Origin: CBDANW01 sp965197825
GTDB lineage: Bacteria > Acidobacteriota > Vicinamibacteria > Marinacidobacterales > DATDRI01
Direction: 5' to 3'
NCBI GenBank assembly: GCA_965197825.1
Contig: CBDANW010000003.1
Location: forward strand, 1,798,001-1,862,000
DNA length: 64,000 nt
Shown here: positions 33,999-43,101 of the stretch, in pieces
Position numbering within the stretch: the stretch's first letter is position 1
Layout: every line of letters starts with the position of its first letter
Made by a program: the position numbers and the translations under genes
Notes under the pieces: model-generated
What the model was told of the DNA's origin: nothing
Database searches by the model: none
The model's input: the letters and a program-made list of their open reading frames with translations, nothing else

Positions 33999-35330
33999 CT
34001 AAGTGGATGGAATCATCGAAGCGGATGGTTCCTCGGCCGTCCGGATCCGCTCCAAAGTGGCGATCGCCCGATTCGCCCAGTCCGCGACCTGAGGATCTGG
34101 GTCGGAGAGCAGCGGCTTCAAGTAGGGAATCGCGTCCGGATCCCCGATTTCCTCCAGGGCGAAAGCCACCCCCTTCCTGACCTCGGCCACCGGATCGCCG
34201 AGATAGGGTACCAGCTCGACCAAGAAGGGACTGCCGAGCTCCACCAAGTAGTCCATCGATTGTTCGCGGAGCGTCACATTGGAAAAATTCAGCGCTATTC
34301 GGTCGATGAACTCAGGCCGGCCGATCAGGGTGAGCGCGAAACAATAGGCGGCTTGAACCGACCCATCAGGCTCTCTCAAAAAGTCCTTGGTGAGACTCGT
34401 TTTGAGGTTCTCGTCCCGAAGCCTTCCTAGTCCTTCCACCGCGTAGCGCCTCCGGGCCGCGTTCCCGCTGGTCATGTTCTGGAGGAAAACTCCGCGTGCC
34501 GTAGGCGCACCCATCAGGGACAGCGCGGTAAGAGACTTATCGCCCAGTTCCTTCCCCTGCCATCCCTCATAGACCACGAGAAGCTGTGCCGCCGCGGGCT
34601 GATAGCGTACGCGTCCCAGCGCGTCGATAACCTGGCCTTGAGTCTGGCGCGAGGGCTCGGACAATGAGGTCAGCAACTGCGCCCCGGCGGCATCACCTCC
34701 GATCACCGCCAGCGCTTCGACAGCCTCCGTACGCACCTGACTGGCCGGATCGGCCAACGCCCTGCCCAACGAGTCGACGGCCTCTTCCGCTCTCAGGATT
34801 CCGAGAGCGAACGCGGCTTGCCTTCGGAGTGACGCCTCGTCATCTTGCAGCCTCGCTTCGAGTCCCAAGACGACTTTCTCTTCCACCGGCCTCACCGGCC
34901 GAACCGCGGGGCGCGGCTGTTGATCCTTGAACACGGCCAGGAACCGATTGATGGGGTGTCGCTGGTCGGGGTGAATATAGATGTCCACCAGACCGCCGAG
35001 AGCATCGTTCCGAACGTTGTTGTCCTCGTCGCGGAGTGCCACCAGAAGACCGTCGATCGCAGCCGGGTTGAGCTGTGCGCGCAGGGCCTTCACCACTTCC
35101 CGGCGTACTTTCACTTCCGGGTCGCGCATCGCCTCGGTGAGGGGGCGGATGGCCTCTGGCTGCGCGGTGCGTGCCAGATTCTTGGCGGCGTTCGCCCGCG
35201 TCCCAGCGTTGGGACTGCGAAGATTGGCCAGGTCGTCCTGCACCCGTTCTTGCATGGCCAACAAATCGCTCTGCGCGACGCCACCGATAAAGGCCAACAC
35301 CAAAAAGACCCGAAAAGGATGCGTCATCAT
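33999..35330 (-). CDS. secreted HEAT-repeat protein
   Basis: 443 residues from ATG 35330. Signal peptide (FRVFLVLAFIGGVAQSDLLA). The rest is a string of HEAT/PBS-lyase-like repeats of about 31 residues (LRSPNAGTRANAAKNLARTA, DPEVKVRREVVKALRAQL, DDEASLRRQAAFALGILRAE, DPDPQVADWANRAIATLERI). A scaffold for protein contacts in the periplasm is likely; no enzyme motif. Next gene upstream is the CtpA protease. Confidence 0.85.
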   Translation of the reverse strand: MMTHPFRVFLVLAFIGGVAQSDLLAMQERVQDDLANLRSPNAGTRANAAKNLARTAQPEAIRPLTEAMRDPEVKVRREVVKALRAQLNPAAIDGLLVALRDEDNNVRNDALGGLVDIYIHPDQRHPINRFLAVFKDQQPRPAVRPVRPVEEKVVLGLEARLQDDEASLRRQAAFALGILRAEEAVDSLGRALADPASQVRTEAVEALAVIGGDAAGAQLLTSLSEPSRQTQGQVIDALGRVRYQPAAAQLLVVYEGWQGKELGDKSLTALSLMGAPTARGVFLQNMTSGNAARRRYAVEGLGRLRDENLKTSLTKDFLREPDGSVQAAYCFALTLIGRPEFIDRIALNFSNVTLREQSMDYLVELGSPFLVELVPYLGDPVAEVRKGVAFALEEIGDPDAIPYLKPLLSDPDPQVADWANRAIATLERIRTAEEPSASMIPST

Positions 35331-35467
35331 CTCTCTGCTCCCTTGGGAAATACGCTCGATTTTCAAGGAAAATCACAACCGATGGTATGTTAGCAAACTC
35401 CTACCCCAGGATCTAGCGCATTTATTAGGGAAGAGGCGGCTATCGGCGCGGCGAGGAGGACGAGGCG

Positions 35468-37138
35468 CTACTGCGCTTCCGCCGCTCGGTCCTCGCCCTC
35501 GGAAACTGCCATGCGGGCGACATACCCCTGGGGATCGCTCAGAAGCTGCGCCGCCCCGGGAAGCGCTTCGACGGCGCGTCGCACTTGCGGATCCTTGGAG
35601 ATGTAGAGGCGTTGCGCCGTCTTCATGCCCCATATCGACGAGACGATCTCTCCCTCCAGAACGAGGGAGAGACGGTCACGATGCTCGAGCAGCTCCTCGC
35701 GGGAGAAAGGAATCTCCTCCTCTTCTAGAAAGTCGAAGAAGTCCTCGAGCACCTCGTCGTCAACGGTGAAGCTCCGGTCGATGAGGCGAATGTCTTGAGA
35801 ACGCTTGGTGCGTATCTCGTCCGGTTGCACGCCAGCTCCGGCGAGATCCGGTGTGCGGCCATCCTTGGATGCAAAATAGGCCGAGTAGGCGGAGATGGCC
35901 CGGTGACTATTGAGCGCCAAGATGGGCTCGGGTGCCTGCGGATAGGCGGCGTGGATATCGGGCGCAATACCTCCACCGCCAAAAACCTCTCGCCCGGCAT
36001 CGGTGTACTTGAGCTCGCCCCGAGGTGCCGGCGGCTCTTGACGACGAGCCGAGAAGTAGTAGTCGTCGAAGGAGCCGGAATAGTCGCGCTGGATGCTCCG
36101 ACCGCTGGGGGTGTAGTACTTCGCGGTGGTCAACGCTAATCCGTTTCCTTCACTAATCCGATAAATCGACTGGACCAAACCTTTTCCGAAAGTGTTCTCT
36201 CCGACGATCAGTCCTCGGTCGTGATCCTGGATGGCACCGGCGACGATCTCCGAGGCCGAAGCGCTACCGCGCGAGACCAAAACGACGAGGGGCAGAGTGT
36301 CATGAGTGCTGGGACGGTTGGCGATGTACTCCTGATCGGAGCCAGGCGTGCGACCTCGCGTGTAGACGATGAGCGAGCCCTTCTCGAGGAACTTGTTAGA
36401 CACCGACACGGCTTGATCCAGGAGACCGCCCGGATTGTCGCGCAGGTCCAACACCAAGCCGCGCGCGTTTTGCTCCCTGAGGGTCGTTAGCGCCTCCTCC
36501 AGCTCGAAAGCCGTCGTTTCGGTGAAGTCCGCGAGGCGAATGTAGTCGACATCGTCTTCCAAGTTAAAGGCATAGGGAACGCTCCGCAATCGGATCTCGT
36601 CCCGCACGATGGTGAAATCGAGGGGCTGATCGTATCCAGCGCGGGTGATGGAGATCGTGACCGCGCTCCCCTTTGGACCCCGAAGACGTTTGACGGCTCC
36701 GTCGAGCGCCATCCCGCGCGTTTCCTCGCCCTCGATTTTGGAAATAATGTCCCCGGCGCGGATTCCCAATCGGTAGGCCGGCGTACCCTCGAACGGAGAC
36801 ACGACCGTGAGGTCGCCGTCGATCGTCTGGACCGAGATGCCCAAACCGTGATAGCTGCCCTTTTGCCTCTCCTGAAGGTTGACGTAGTCCCGGCGCTCGA
36901 GGAAGTTCGAATGAGGGTCCAGGGTCCGCAGCATGCCTCGGATCGAGGCGTGCACCAGTTCTCCCGGCTCGACCTCCGTGGCGTACTCGCTCTCCACGAT
37001 CCGCAGCACGTCGGTGTAACGCCGCAGGTACTCGGCGTACCGGTTCGCGGTCCTTTGAGCACGCTCTCCGAAGAGCCCACCCACCAACGCCCCGGAAGCC
37101 ACTAGAGTCAAGAAGATGGCAAGAACTGGCTTTCTCAT
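35468..37138 (-). CDS. S41-family C-terminal processing protease (CtpA-like)
   Basis: 556 residues from ATG 37138. One N-terminal membrane anchor (VLAIFLTLVASGALVGGLFG), PDZ domain (GLGISVQTIDGDLTVVSPFE, RLGIRAGDIISKIEGEE), then the S41 core: LDLRDNPGGLLDQAV, catalytic Ser in LVSRGSASASEIVAGAI and Lys in NTFGKGLVQS. The 120-residue extension after the protease core is longer than in typical CtpA. Periplasmic protein processing or quality control. Confidence 0.94.
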   Translation of the reverse strand: MRKPVLAIFLTLVASGALVGGLFGERAQRTANRYAEYLRRYTDVLRIVESEYATEVEPGELVHASIRGMLRTLDPHSNFLERRDYVNLQERQKGSYHGLGISVQTIDGDLTVVSPFEGTPAYRLGIRAGDIISKIEGEETRGMALDGAVKRLRGPKGSAVTISITRAGYDQPLDFTIVRDEIRLRSVPYAFNLEDDVDYIRLADFTETTAFELEEALTTLREQNARGLVLDLRDNPGGLLDQAVSVSNKFLEKGSLIVYTRGRTPGSDQEYIANRPSTHDTLPLVVLVSRGSASASEIVAGAIQDHDRGLIVGENTFGKGLVQSIYRISEGNGLALTTAKYYTPSGRSIQRDYSGSFDDYYFSARRQEPPAPRGELKYTDAGREVFGGGGIAPDIHAAYPQAPEPILALNSHRAISAYSAYFASKDGRTPDLAGAGVQPDEIRTKRSQDIRLIDRSFTVDDEVLEDFFDFLEEEEIPFSREELLEHRDRLSLVLEGEIVSSIWGMKTAQRLYISKDPQVRRAVEALPGAAQLLSDPQGYVARMAVSEGEDRAAEAQ

Positions 37139-37367
37139 TGTAGTCCATCGTAGCAAACGAGGTAGGTCAAGTAAAGCCAAATACAGACATCAAAGGGGGT
37201 TGCAGGGGGGGTGCGGGCTTGGTTTTTGGGCGAGGCATCACATATAATTACATTTAGGGATGGTTGCAGCGGACGAGCAACACTCGCATTCTTGGCAGTT
37301 GCGCTCGCCGCTGAACGCCCTTTCTATAAGGTCTGTCTGATCTGTCAGGGAGACTGAGGAGGCAGCC

Positions 37368-37706
37368 ATGTTCGGCCCGATTGGGATGCCCGAGCTCATC
37401 GTTATCTTTGTCATCGCCCTCATCATTTTTGGCCCGCGGAAGCTGCCTGAGCTCGGGAAGTCTCTCGGCAAAAGTCTGGGAGAGTTCAGGCGGGCCAGCA
37501 ACGATCTGCGCCACACGTTAGAAGAAGAGATCCGGGTCGAGGACGTCAAACCGGCGCCTGCGGAGGGCGCACCATCCGCCGAGCCGCCTGCCCAGGCTGA
37601 CAAGACCGACAAGACCGAGACCCGCACTTCCCCAACGGATACCGACGAGGAGGAACCGCAACCCAGGAAGAAATCGAAGGCTCCAGAGGCGACGTGGCCC
37701 GACTAG
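37368..37706 (+). CDS. tatA: twin-arginine translocase subunit TatA
   Basis: 112 residues: one N-terminal helix (PELIVIFVIALIIFGPRKLPELGKSLG, FGPRKLP hinge), an amphipathic helix (KSLGEFRRASNDLRHTLEE) and an acidic, Pro-rich tail. Forms the pore of the Tat pathway for folded proteins. ATG follows GAGGAGGCAGCC. tatC follows after 30 bases. Confidence 0.95.
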   Translation: MFGPIGMPELIVIFVIALIIFGPRKLPELGKSLGKSLGEFRRASNDLRHTLEEEIRVEDVKPAPAEGAPSAEPPAQADKTDKTETRTSPTDTDEEEPQPRKKSKAPEATWPD

Positions 37707-37736
37707 GTCAGACACACTAGCCAAGGCCAGCCAAGC

Positions 37737-38498
37737 ATGGACAAGCCCGGGCGCTCGCCCGAAACGATGACCTTCCTGGAGCACCTCGATGAGTTCCGTC
37801 GCCGCATCATCATCTCCCTCATCGCGGTACTGGTAGCCTTCGGCTTGTGCTTCACGTTCGCGCAGCAGATTTTCGACTTCCTGATGGGGCCCCTTCGGTC
37901 CGCCCTCCCGCCCGGTGGACAGCTTATTGCCACCGCGGTACCCGAAATCTTCCTCCTTTATTTGAAAATGGCGTTCTTTGCGGGGATTTTCCTCGCCTCC
38001 CCCATTGTCTTGACGCAAGTCTGGCTGTTCGTCGCGCCCGGCCTCTATCAAAAGGAGAAGAAGTACGCGGTGCCCTTCGTCGTCTTTGGAACCGTCTTCT
38101 TCCTGGGCGGCGCCGCGTTCGCGCATTACGTCGTATTCCCCTATGCCTCGAGCTTTCTCACGTCCTACGGTGGCGAGGGGATCGGGGTCCTGCTCACGGT
38201 TTCACAGGTGTTTTCCTTCTATAGCAAGTTCATTCTGGGGATGGGCCTGGTGTTCGAGATACCCACTCTGGTGCTGGTCTTGGCTCGAATCGGCCTCGTG
38301 ACACCCCGTTTCCTATGGTCCAAGTTCAAGTACGCCGTGCTGCTCATCTTTGTGATTGCGGCCATCATTACTCCGACTCCAGATGTCGTAACGCAGGCCT
38401 TGCTGGCATTCCCCATGATCGGGCTCTACCTCCTATCCATTGGGATCGCGTGGGTTGTTGGGCGAGACCGCCAGACCCCGCCCCCTTCCGAGGACTAG
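37737..38498 (+). CDS. tatC: Sec-independent translocase TatC
   Basis: 253-residue polytopic receptor for twin-arginine signals. Conserved N-terminus MTFLEHLDEFRRRII, the first periplasmic loop, FLASPIVLTQVWLFVAPGLY with the conserved Pro and Trp, KKYAVPFV and the later helices ending PMIGLYLLSIGIAWVVG. Six membrane spans. Co-transcribed with tatA; no tatB is present, so TatA probably serves both roles. Confidence 0.96.
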   Translation: MDKPGRSPETMTFLEHLDEFRRRIIISLIAVLVAFGLCFTFAQQIFDFLMGPLRSALPPGGQLIATAVPEIFLLYLKMAFFAGIFLASPIVLTQVWLFVAPGLYQKEKKYAVPFVVFGTVFFLGGAAFAHYVVFPYASSFLTSYGGEGIGVLLTVSQVFSFYSKFILGMGLVFEIPTLVLVLARIGLVTPRFLWSKFKYAVLLIFVIAAIITPTPDVVTQALLAFPMIGLYLLSIGIAWVVGRDRQTPPPSED

Positions 38499-38592
38499 TG
38501 CCGTTCCAACTCCCGCCGGGGAAGACCGCAGTTCTGGCGCCCAATGCCCAAGTTGGAAAGGTCCTGGGCGAATCAAGTTGGAACGGTACTAG
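38495..38592. repeat. 98-base MITE-like palindrome
   Basis: Ends CTAGTGCCGTTCCAACT and, inverted, CTAGTACCGTTCCAACT: 16 of 17 match. Starts at the stop of tatC. No ORF. A second inverted match, CGCCGGGG against CCTGGGCG, is weak. Confidence 0.8.
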
Positions 38593-38779
38593 GGGGGCCG
38601 GCTTGCATTGACTCGACAGGCTCTTGGCTGTATATTGGGCCGCGTTCGGATATGGGTCGTCCTCCGCCCACAAGGTCGGGAGGCGTACCTACGGGCGTTT
38701 ACGAGCGACGATAGAGATTGAGGGAGGTCGGCACCGGGCCACCCCGACACCAATTGAAGCAGAGAAGGAGGTACCGCTG

Positions 38780-40375
38780 ATGCATCGCTCACCGCGCGGG
38801 CTAGTCATCGTCCTGGCGTTCCTACTGGGCTCCGCCGGCTCCGTCCTGGGCCAAGACGAGCCAGCCGATCAAGAGCAGGGCACGTACGAGACCGTCCCCT
38901 CACAAGTCACTCGTTGGGGGGACACCGGTTTCTTCGACGTTTCCTCAGCTTATACGATCACGAAGGGCAAAGTCGCGGTCGCCGGTTTTCGCGATAACAT
39001 CGACCGCAGTCCCTTTAGCATAGATGTTTCCAACTTCATTGGAACGGTCACCTTCGGTGCAACCGATAAGCTCGAGATTTTTGGCCGCTTCGATGTCCAG
39101 CGGCGCATTCGCGCCGAGGGCATCGGCGACGTGCTCATCGCCGTCTTTCCTCCACCCAATTACAACGACGAGCCCCGGGTCTTCCAGCGATGGTCCACAG
39201 GCTTCGGAGACGTATGGGCGGGAGCCAAGTACAACATCATGTCGGAGTACGACGACCAGGCGGTCGGACTCGGTGTGCGTGGCTTCGTCAAGTTCGCAGC
39301 CGCCGACGACAACGAGGGCCTGGGAACCGGCAAGACCTCGGGAGGCGGCCACGTGGTGCTCTCCAAGAACCTCGGCGAGGTAGTGGAATCCTCTTTCTAT
39401 GCGGGATTCCAGGCCAACGGTTCTCCACCGGACGGGGAGATCTTCGATATCGGCAATGCCTTTCAATGGGGCGGGGGTGTCAGTTTCCCCCGCGGAAGCG
39501 CGATTCGTGGCACGGCGGAGATAACCGGCCAATCTTTCAGCGGGGCGGCCTTCGACCAGACCGATCCCGCCGACCTGCTACTCGGGGTCAGCTTCCAAGC
39601 GGAAAGCGGCCTTTTCGTCACCGCCGGATGGCGCACGAATCTCAACTTGGGTATTGAAGGGGAGACCGCATCCGGGTTCAACATGAGCATCGGATGGCAC
39701 CCTGGCACGCGCGGCGCGTTTATTGCGCCGCCGCCCCCGGCGGCCAACCGTCCGCCGACGGTGCAGGTGACGGCGAACCCAGCCGAGGTAGAAGAAGGAG
39801 CCGACTCGACGGTCACCGCGGACGCCAACGATCCGGACGGCGATCCCCTCACCTATAGCTGGCGGGCGCCCGACGGTCGCATCACCGGTAGCGGGCCGCG
39901 AGTCACCTGGACCGCCCCCACCGGCACGGAGGGCAGCTTCCCGGTGACCGCAACCGTGGATGACGGGCGCGGTGGAACCGCCTCGGATTCAGTGAACATT
40001 CGAGTGCATCGTAGGGTCGTGGCGGCGATCGAGTTCGAGGACGTGCATTTCCTTTTCGACCGCTTCGATCTGACCGACGAAACAAGAGCGATTCTCGATC
40101 AGGTAGCGGCGCAGCTCCGGGAGAACGCCAACCTCAACATCGAGATCGAAGGTCATTGCTGCAGCATCGCGACCGAAGAGTACAACCTGTCACTCGGAGC
40201 CCGGAGAGCCGATACCGTCAGGACATATCTGACTCGTGCGGGCATCCCCGAGTCCCGACTCACCACCATCAGCTACGGGGAGTCCCGACCCGCTCACGAC
40301 AACTCGCGCGAAGTGACACGCCGACTCAACCGACGCGCTCACCTTCGAGTGCTGGTGACCGCACCCAACGATTAA
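38780..40375 (+). CDS. OmpA-family protein with beta-barrel and PKD domain
   Basis: 531 residues from ATG 38780 after AAGGAGG. Signal peptide (VIVLAFLLGSAGSVLGQ). An approximately 300-residue N-terminal part with alternating beta strands looks like an outer-membrane barrel. Then a Pro linker and a PKD-like domain (NRPPTVQVTANPAEVEEGAD, DPDGDPLTYSW). The OmpA C-terminal peptidoglycan-binding domain follows (HFLFDRFDLTDETRAILDQV, LSLGARRADTVRTYLTRAGI). The usual EGHCDxRGT motif reads EGHCCSIATEEYN. Expressed alone, with a terminator after it. Confidence 0.9.
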   Translation: MHRSPRGLVIVLAFLLGSAGSVLGQDEPADQEQGTYETVPSQVTRWGDTGFFDVSSAYTITKGKVAVAGFRDNIDRSPFSIDVSNFIGTVTFGATDKLEIFGRFDVQRRIRAEGIGDVLIAVFPPPNYNDEPRVFQRWSTGFGDVWAGAKYNIMSEYDDQAVGLGVRGFVKFAAADDNEGLGTGKTSGGGHVVLSKNLGEVVESSFYAGFQANGSPPDGEIFDIGNAFQWGGGVSFPRGSAIRGTAEITGQSFSGAAFDQTDPADLLLGVSFQAESGLFVTAGWRTNLNLGIEGETASGFNMSIGWHPGTRGAFIAPPPPAANRPPTVQVTANPAEVEEGADSTVTADANDPDGDPLTYSWRAPDGRITGSGPRVTWTAPTGTEGSFPVTATVDDGRGGTASDSVNIRVHRRVVAAIEFEDVHFLFDRFDLTDETRAILDQVAAQLRENANLNIEIEGHCCSIATEEYNLSLGARRADTVRTYLTRAGIPESRLTTISYGESRPAHDNSREVTRRLNRRAHLRVLVTAPND

Positions 40376-40386
40376 CTCTTCGCATA

Positions 40387-40430
40387 GAGAAAAAGCCCGG
40401 GTGCCATTAGGCGCCCGGGCTTTTTTTTCT
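40387..40430 (+). terminator. strong intrinsic terminator
   Basis: Stem AGCCCGGGTGCC / GGCGCCCGGGCT with ATTA loop, followed by eight T. AAAAA precedes it, so it can also serve the convergent DUF192 operon. Confidence 0.93.
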
Positions 40431-40437
40431 GCTGGGT

Positions 40438-40881
40438 CTAGTTGCTTGCGGGAAGCTCGAACTCGATCGGATCGGCGAGGCGAAGCTCCTCTCGACGGGA
40501 AAAGTCCGCGACCACTTCAATCACGTACTGAGCCTTTCGCAGCGACCCGTACGTCGGGCACGGATCTTCTTTACATGGCGGTACCGCGCGCTCGATGTGA
40601 ACGATTTTCTTCTCTGCGGACACCCAGATGATGTCGATAGGAAAACGGCAGTTCTTCATCCAGAAGCCGTGGAACGCGGGCTCGGGGAAAACAAAGAGCA
40701 TTCCTCGATCGGGGTCCAGACTGTCACGAAACATGAGCCCCCGAGCCCGTTGCTCGGCCGTCAAGGCGAGCTCCGCCTGAATCGTCGTGCCGGAAGGAAA
40801 TCCGACCGCCAGCTCGTTGACTTGCACCGATAACGTCAAACTCATGGCCATGATGACCAACCCAAGAGTCCACTTCATCAT
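40438..40881 (-). CDS. DUF192 protein, exported
   Basis: 147-residue DUF192-family protein. Signal peptide-like N-terminus (LGLVIMAMSLTLSVQV). Family motifs: LTAEQRARGLMFRDSL, MLFVFPEPAFHGFWMKNCRFPIDIIW (split over residues 60-86) and YVIEVVADF. Function unknown; the family binds no proven ligand. Its ATG overlaps the pcm stop by 4 bases, so it is translated from the proS-pcm transcript. Confidence 0.88.
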   Translation of the reverse strand: MMKWTLGLVIMAMSLTLSVQVNELAVGFPSGTTIQAELALTAEQRARGLMFRDSLDPDRGMLFVFPEPAFHGFWMKNCRFPIDIIWVSAEKKIVHIERAVPPCKEDPCPTYGSLRKAQYVIEVVADFSRREELRLADPIEFELPASN

Positions 40882-41642
40882 CTATTCCTGTGAGTAAAGG
40901 GCACGAACCGCACGGCGGCCAGCCTCTGAACGTCGAGTCCTTCCGGTTTTCGCGTGTATAACTCAAGCTCCTGACTCAGAACGCCGACCGGAACGACTAA
41001 TCTTCCCCCCTCGTCGAGCTGCTCGATGAGGGCCAGCGGGACCTCGGGAGGTGCCGCGGTAACCAGAATAGCCGGATAGGGTGCGTGCTCCGCCCAGCCG
41101 TCTCCCCCGTCCCCCACCCGGATGTGGATGTTCCGGTAGCCCAGCTCCGTAAGTGTGGCCTCGGCCCGCTGGGCCAGCGCCGGGAGGATCTCCACCGTGT
41201 ACACCTCTTCGGCCAACTCGGCCAAGATCGCCGCCTGGTAGCCGGAACCGGTGCCCACTTCGAGCACGCGCTCGCCGCCCTGTAAGGCCAGCGCCTCGGT
41301 CATCAGCGCGACGATGTAGGGTTGGGAGATCGTTTGTCCCTCGCCAACGGGGAGGGGATGGTCGCCGTAAGCGAGGTTCCACTGCGCATCCGAAACGAAC
41401 CGGTGTCGCTCGACGTTGCGCATGGCCGCCAGAACCCGTTCGTCCCGGATGCCACGACGGGCGATCTGTTCGTCGACCATCCGCTGGCGCCCCGCCGCTA
41501 GATGAGCCGGACTCGGCTGCCCGCCGTTCCCCCTGTTTCCCCCGTTCTCTTTGTTCCCTCTGTTCATCTTGAACAGGCCGAGGGCCAACGAGGCCGAGCC
41601 GGCAAGCAGCGTCAATAGGCCTTGGCAAAGTAAACGCGCCAC
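40878..41642 (-). CDS. pcm: protein-L-isoaspartate O-methyltransferase
   Basis: Repairs isoaspartyl residues with SAM. 254 residues, about 40 more than usual because of an N-terminal hydrophobic segment (LLTLLAGSASLALGLF) and a Gly/Asn/Lys/Arg repeat (NRGNKENGGNRGNGG). Core motifs are normal: RMVDEQIARRGIRDERVLAA, GEGQTISQPYIVALM, VLEVGTGSGYQAAILA, IHIRVGDGGDGW, ILVTAAPPEVP. The extension suggests export, as for periplasmic Pcm proteins. Start lies 31 bases inside proS. Confidence 0.93.
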   Translation of the reverse strand: MARLLCQGLLTLLAGSASLALGLFKMNRGNKENGGNRGNGGQPSPAHLAAGRQRMVDEQIARRGIRDERVLAAMRNVERHRFVSDAQWNLAYGDHPLPVGEGQTISQPYIVALMTEALALQGGERVLEVGTGSGYQAAILAELAEEVYTVEILPALAQRAEATLTELGYRNIHIRVGDGGDGWAEHAPYPAILVTAAPPEVPLALIEQLDEGGRLVVPVGVLSQELELYTRKPEGLDVQRLAAVRFVPFTHRNR

Positions 41643-43057
41643 GATCCCTCCTTGCTACAAACCACGCAGCTCCCATCCGGCTCGCTCTCTCGCGGAATCA
41701 CGCGGATGGTCGCGGTGGTATCCTCCTTGACCCGATCCTCGCAATCTGTGTTTCCGCACCATGGCGCGATGATGAATCCCCGCTTGTCACTCATGACGCG
41801 TTCGAGCTCCCCGTAGTCGCTTACCTCGGTCGTGTTCTGAGCCCGGTACTCTCGTGCCTTGTGCAGCAGGTCCTTCTGAATGGTCTCGAGAAGGGCGGGA
41901 ATCTCGGCAGCGATGGAGTCCCAACTGATGGGCGCCTTGGCACGATTGTCCCGACGCACGGAAAGCACCTGCGAACGCTGAATGTCCTTGGGACCGATTT
42001 CGAGACGAAGCGGCACGCCGCGCATCTCCCACTCGGCGTACTTCCAGCCCGGCGTGTACTCTTCCCGATCGTCGAGCTTCACCCGAACTCCGGCGTCGGT
42101 AAGCTTCTTCGTGATCTCGACCGCGTGAGGCAGAACGCTCTCCTTCCAGTCGCCGACCGGGATGGGAACGACCACCGCCTGGTGAGGCGCCACGCGTGGC
42201 GGGAGAACGAGGCCCGAGTTATCACCATGGACCATGATGAGCGCGCCGATGAGCCGCGTGGTGACGCCCCAGGAAGTTTGCCAGGGATGTTTCAACGTCT
42301 GATCTTTGTCTTCGAACTGGATGCCGAACGCGCGGGCAAAGTGCTGACCTAGATTGTGAGACGTTCCCGCCTGGAGGGCCCGTCCGTCCGACATGAGCGC
42401 CTCGATGGCGTAGGTGCGCAGCGCCCCCGCGAATCTCTCTTGCTCGGATTTCGCGCCCGCGATCACCGGGATGGCCAGCTCGTTCTCGACGAGATCGATA
42501 TAGATATCGAGTATGCGGAGCGTCTCCTCTTCCGCCTCCTCCTCGGTGGCATGGACGGTATGGCCCTCTTGCCAGAGAAACTCCGTCGTCCTCAGGAAGG
42601 GACGCGTCACCTTCTCCCACCTCACGACGTTACTCCACTGATTGATGAGAATGGGGAGATCCCGCCAAGAGTGCACCCACTTGGCGTACATGCTTCCGAC
42701 GATAGCCTCCGAAGTGGGGCGTACCGCGAGCGGCTCCTCCAGCTCTTCGTCGCCTCCTCGAGTTACCCATGCAACCTGTGGCGCAAAACCCTCCACGTGC
42801 TCGGCCTCTTTTTCGAGAAGGCTCTTGGGTATGAAGAGAGGAAAGTAGGCGTTTTGGTGGCCGCTTGCCTTGAGGCGTCGGTCCAGCGCGTCGCGCATGA
42901 GCTCCCAAACGGCAAACCCATAGGGAGGGATGACCATGCATCCGCGGACCATCGAGTAGTCGGCCATATTCGCCTTGCGGATGACGTCCTGGTACCAGCG
43001 AGAAAAATCTTCCGACTTGGGGGTGATCTCTTTGACGAAAACCTGTTTTTCGGCCAT
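41612..43057 (-). CDS. proS: prolyl-tRNA synthetase, short type 3 (archaeal/eukaryal-like)
   Basis: 481 residues, matching the short ProS without the bacterial editing insertion. Class II motifs: VIPPYGFAVWELM (motif 1 region), TRPFLRTTEFLWQEGHT (motif 2) and a motif 3 region before the anticodon domain; RAFGIQFEDKDQTLKHPWQTS around the ATP site; C-terminal zinc-like domain with WCGNTDCEDRV and CVVCSKEG. First gene of proS-pcm-DUF192. The IS256-C insertion 45 bases upstream may have altered its promoter. Confidence 0.96.
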   Translation of the reverse strand: MAEKQVFVKEITPKSEDFSRWYQDVIRKANMADYSMVRGCMVIPPYGFAVWELMRDALDRRLKASGHQNAYFPLFIPKSLLEKEAEHVEGFAPQVAWVTRGGDEELEEPLAVRPTSEAIVGSMYAKWVHSWRDLPILINQWSNVVRWEKVTRPFLRTTEFLWQEGHTVHATEEEAEEETLRILDIYIDLVENELAIPVIAGAKSEQERFAGALRTYAIEALMSDGRALQAGTSHNLGQHFARAFGIQFEDKDQTLKHPWQTSWGVTTRLIGALIMVHGDNSGLVLPPRVAPHQAVVVPIPVGDWKESVLPHAVEITKKLTDAGVRVKLDDREEYTPGWKYAEWEMRGVPLRLEIGPKDIQRSQVLSVRRDNRAKAPISWDSIAAEIPALLETIQKDLLHKAREYRAQNTTEVSDYGELERVMSDKRGFIIAPWCGNTDCEDRVKEDTTATIRVIPRESEPDGSCVVCSKEGSWRVYFAKAY

Positions 43058-43101
43058 CGCGGGAAAGTGTAGCACAACTTACAGTTGTTCGGCTTCGCGG
43101 A

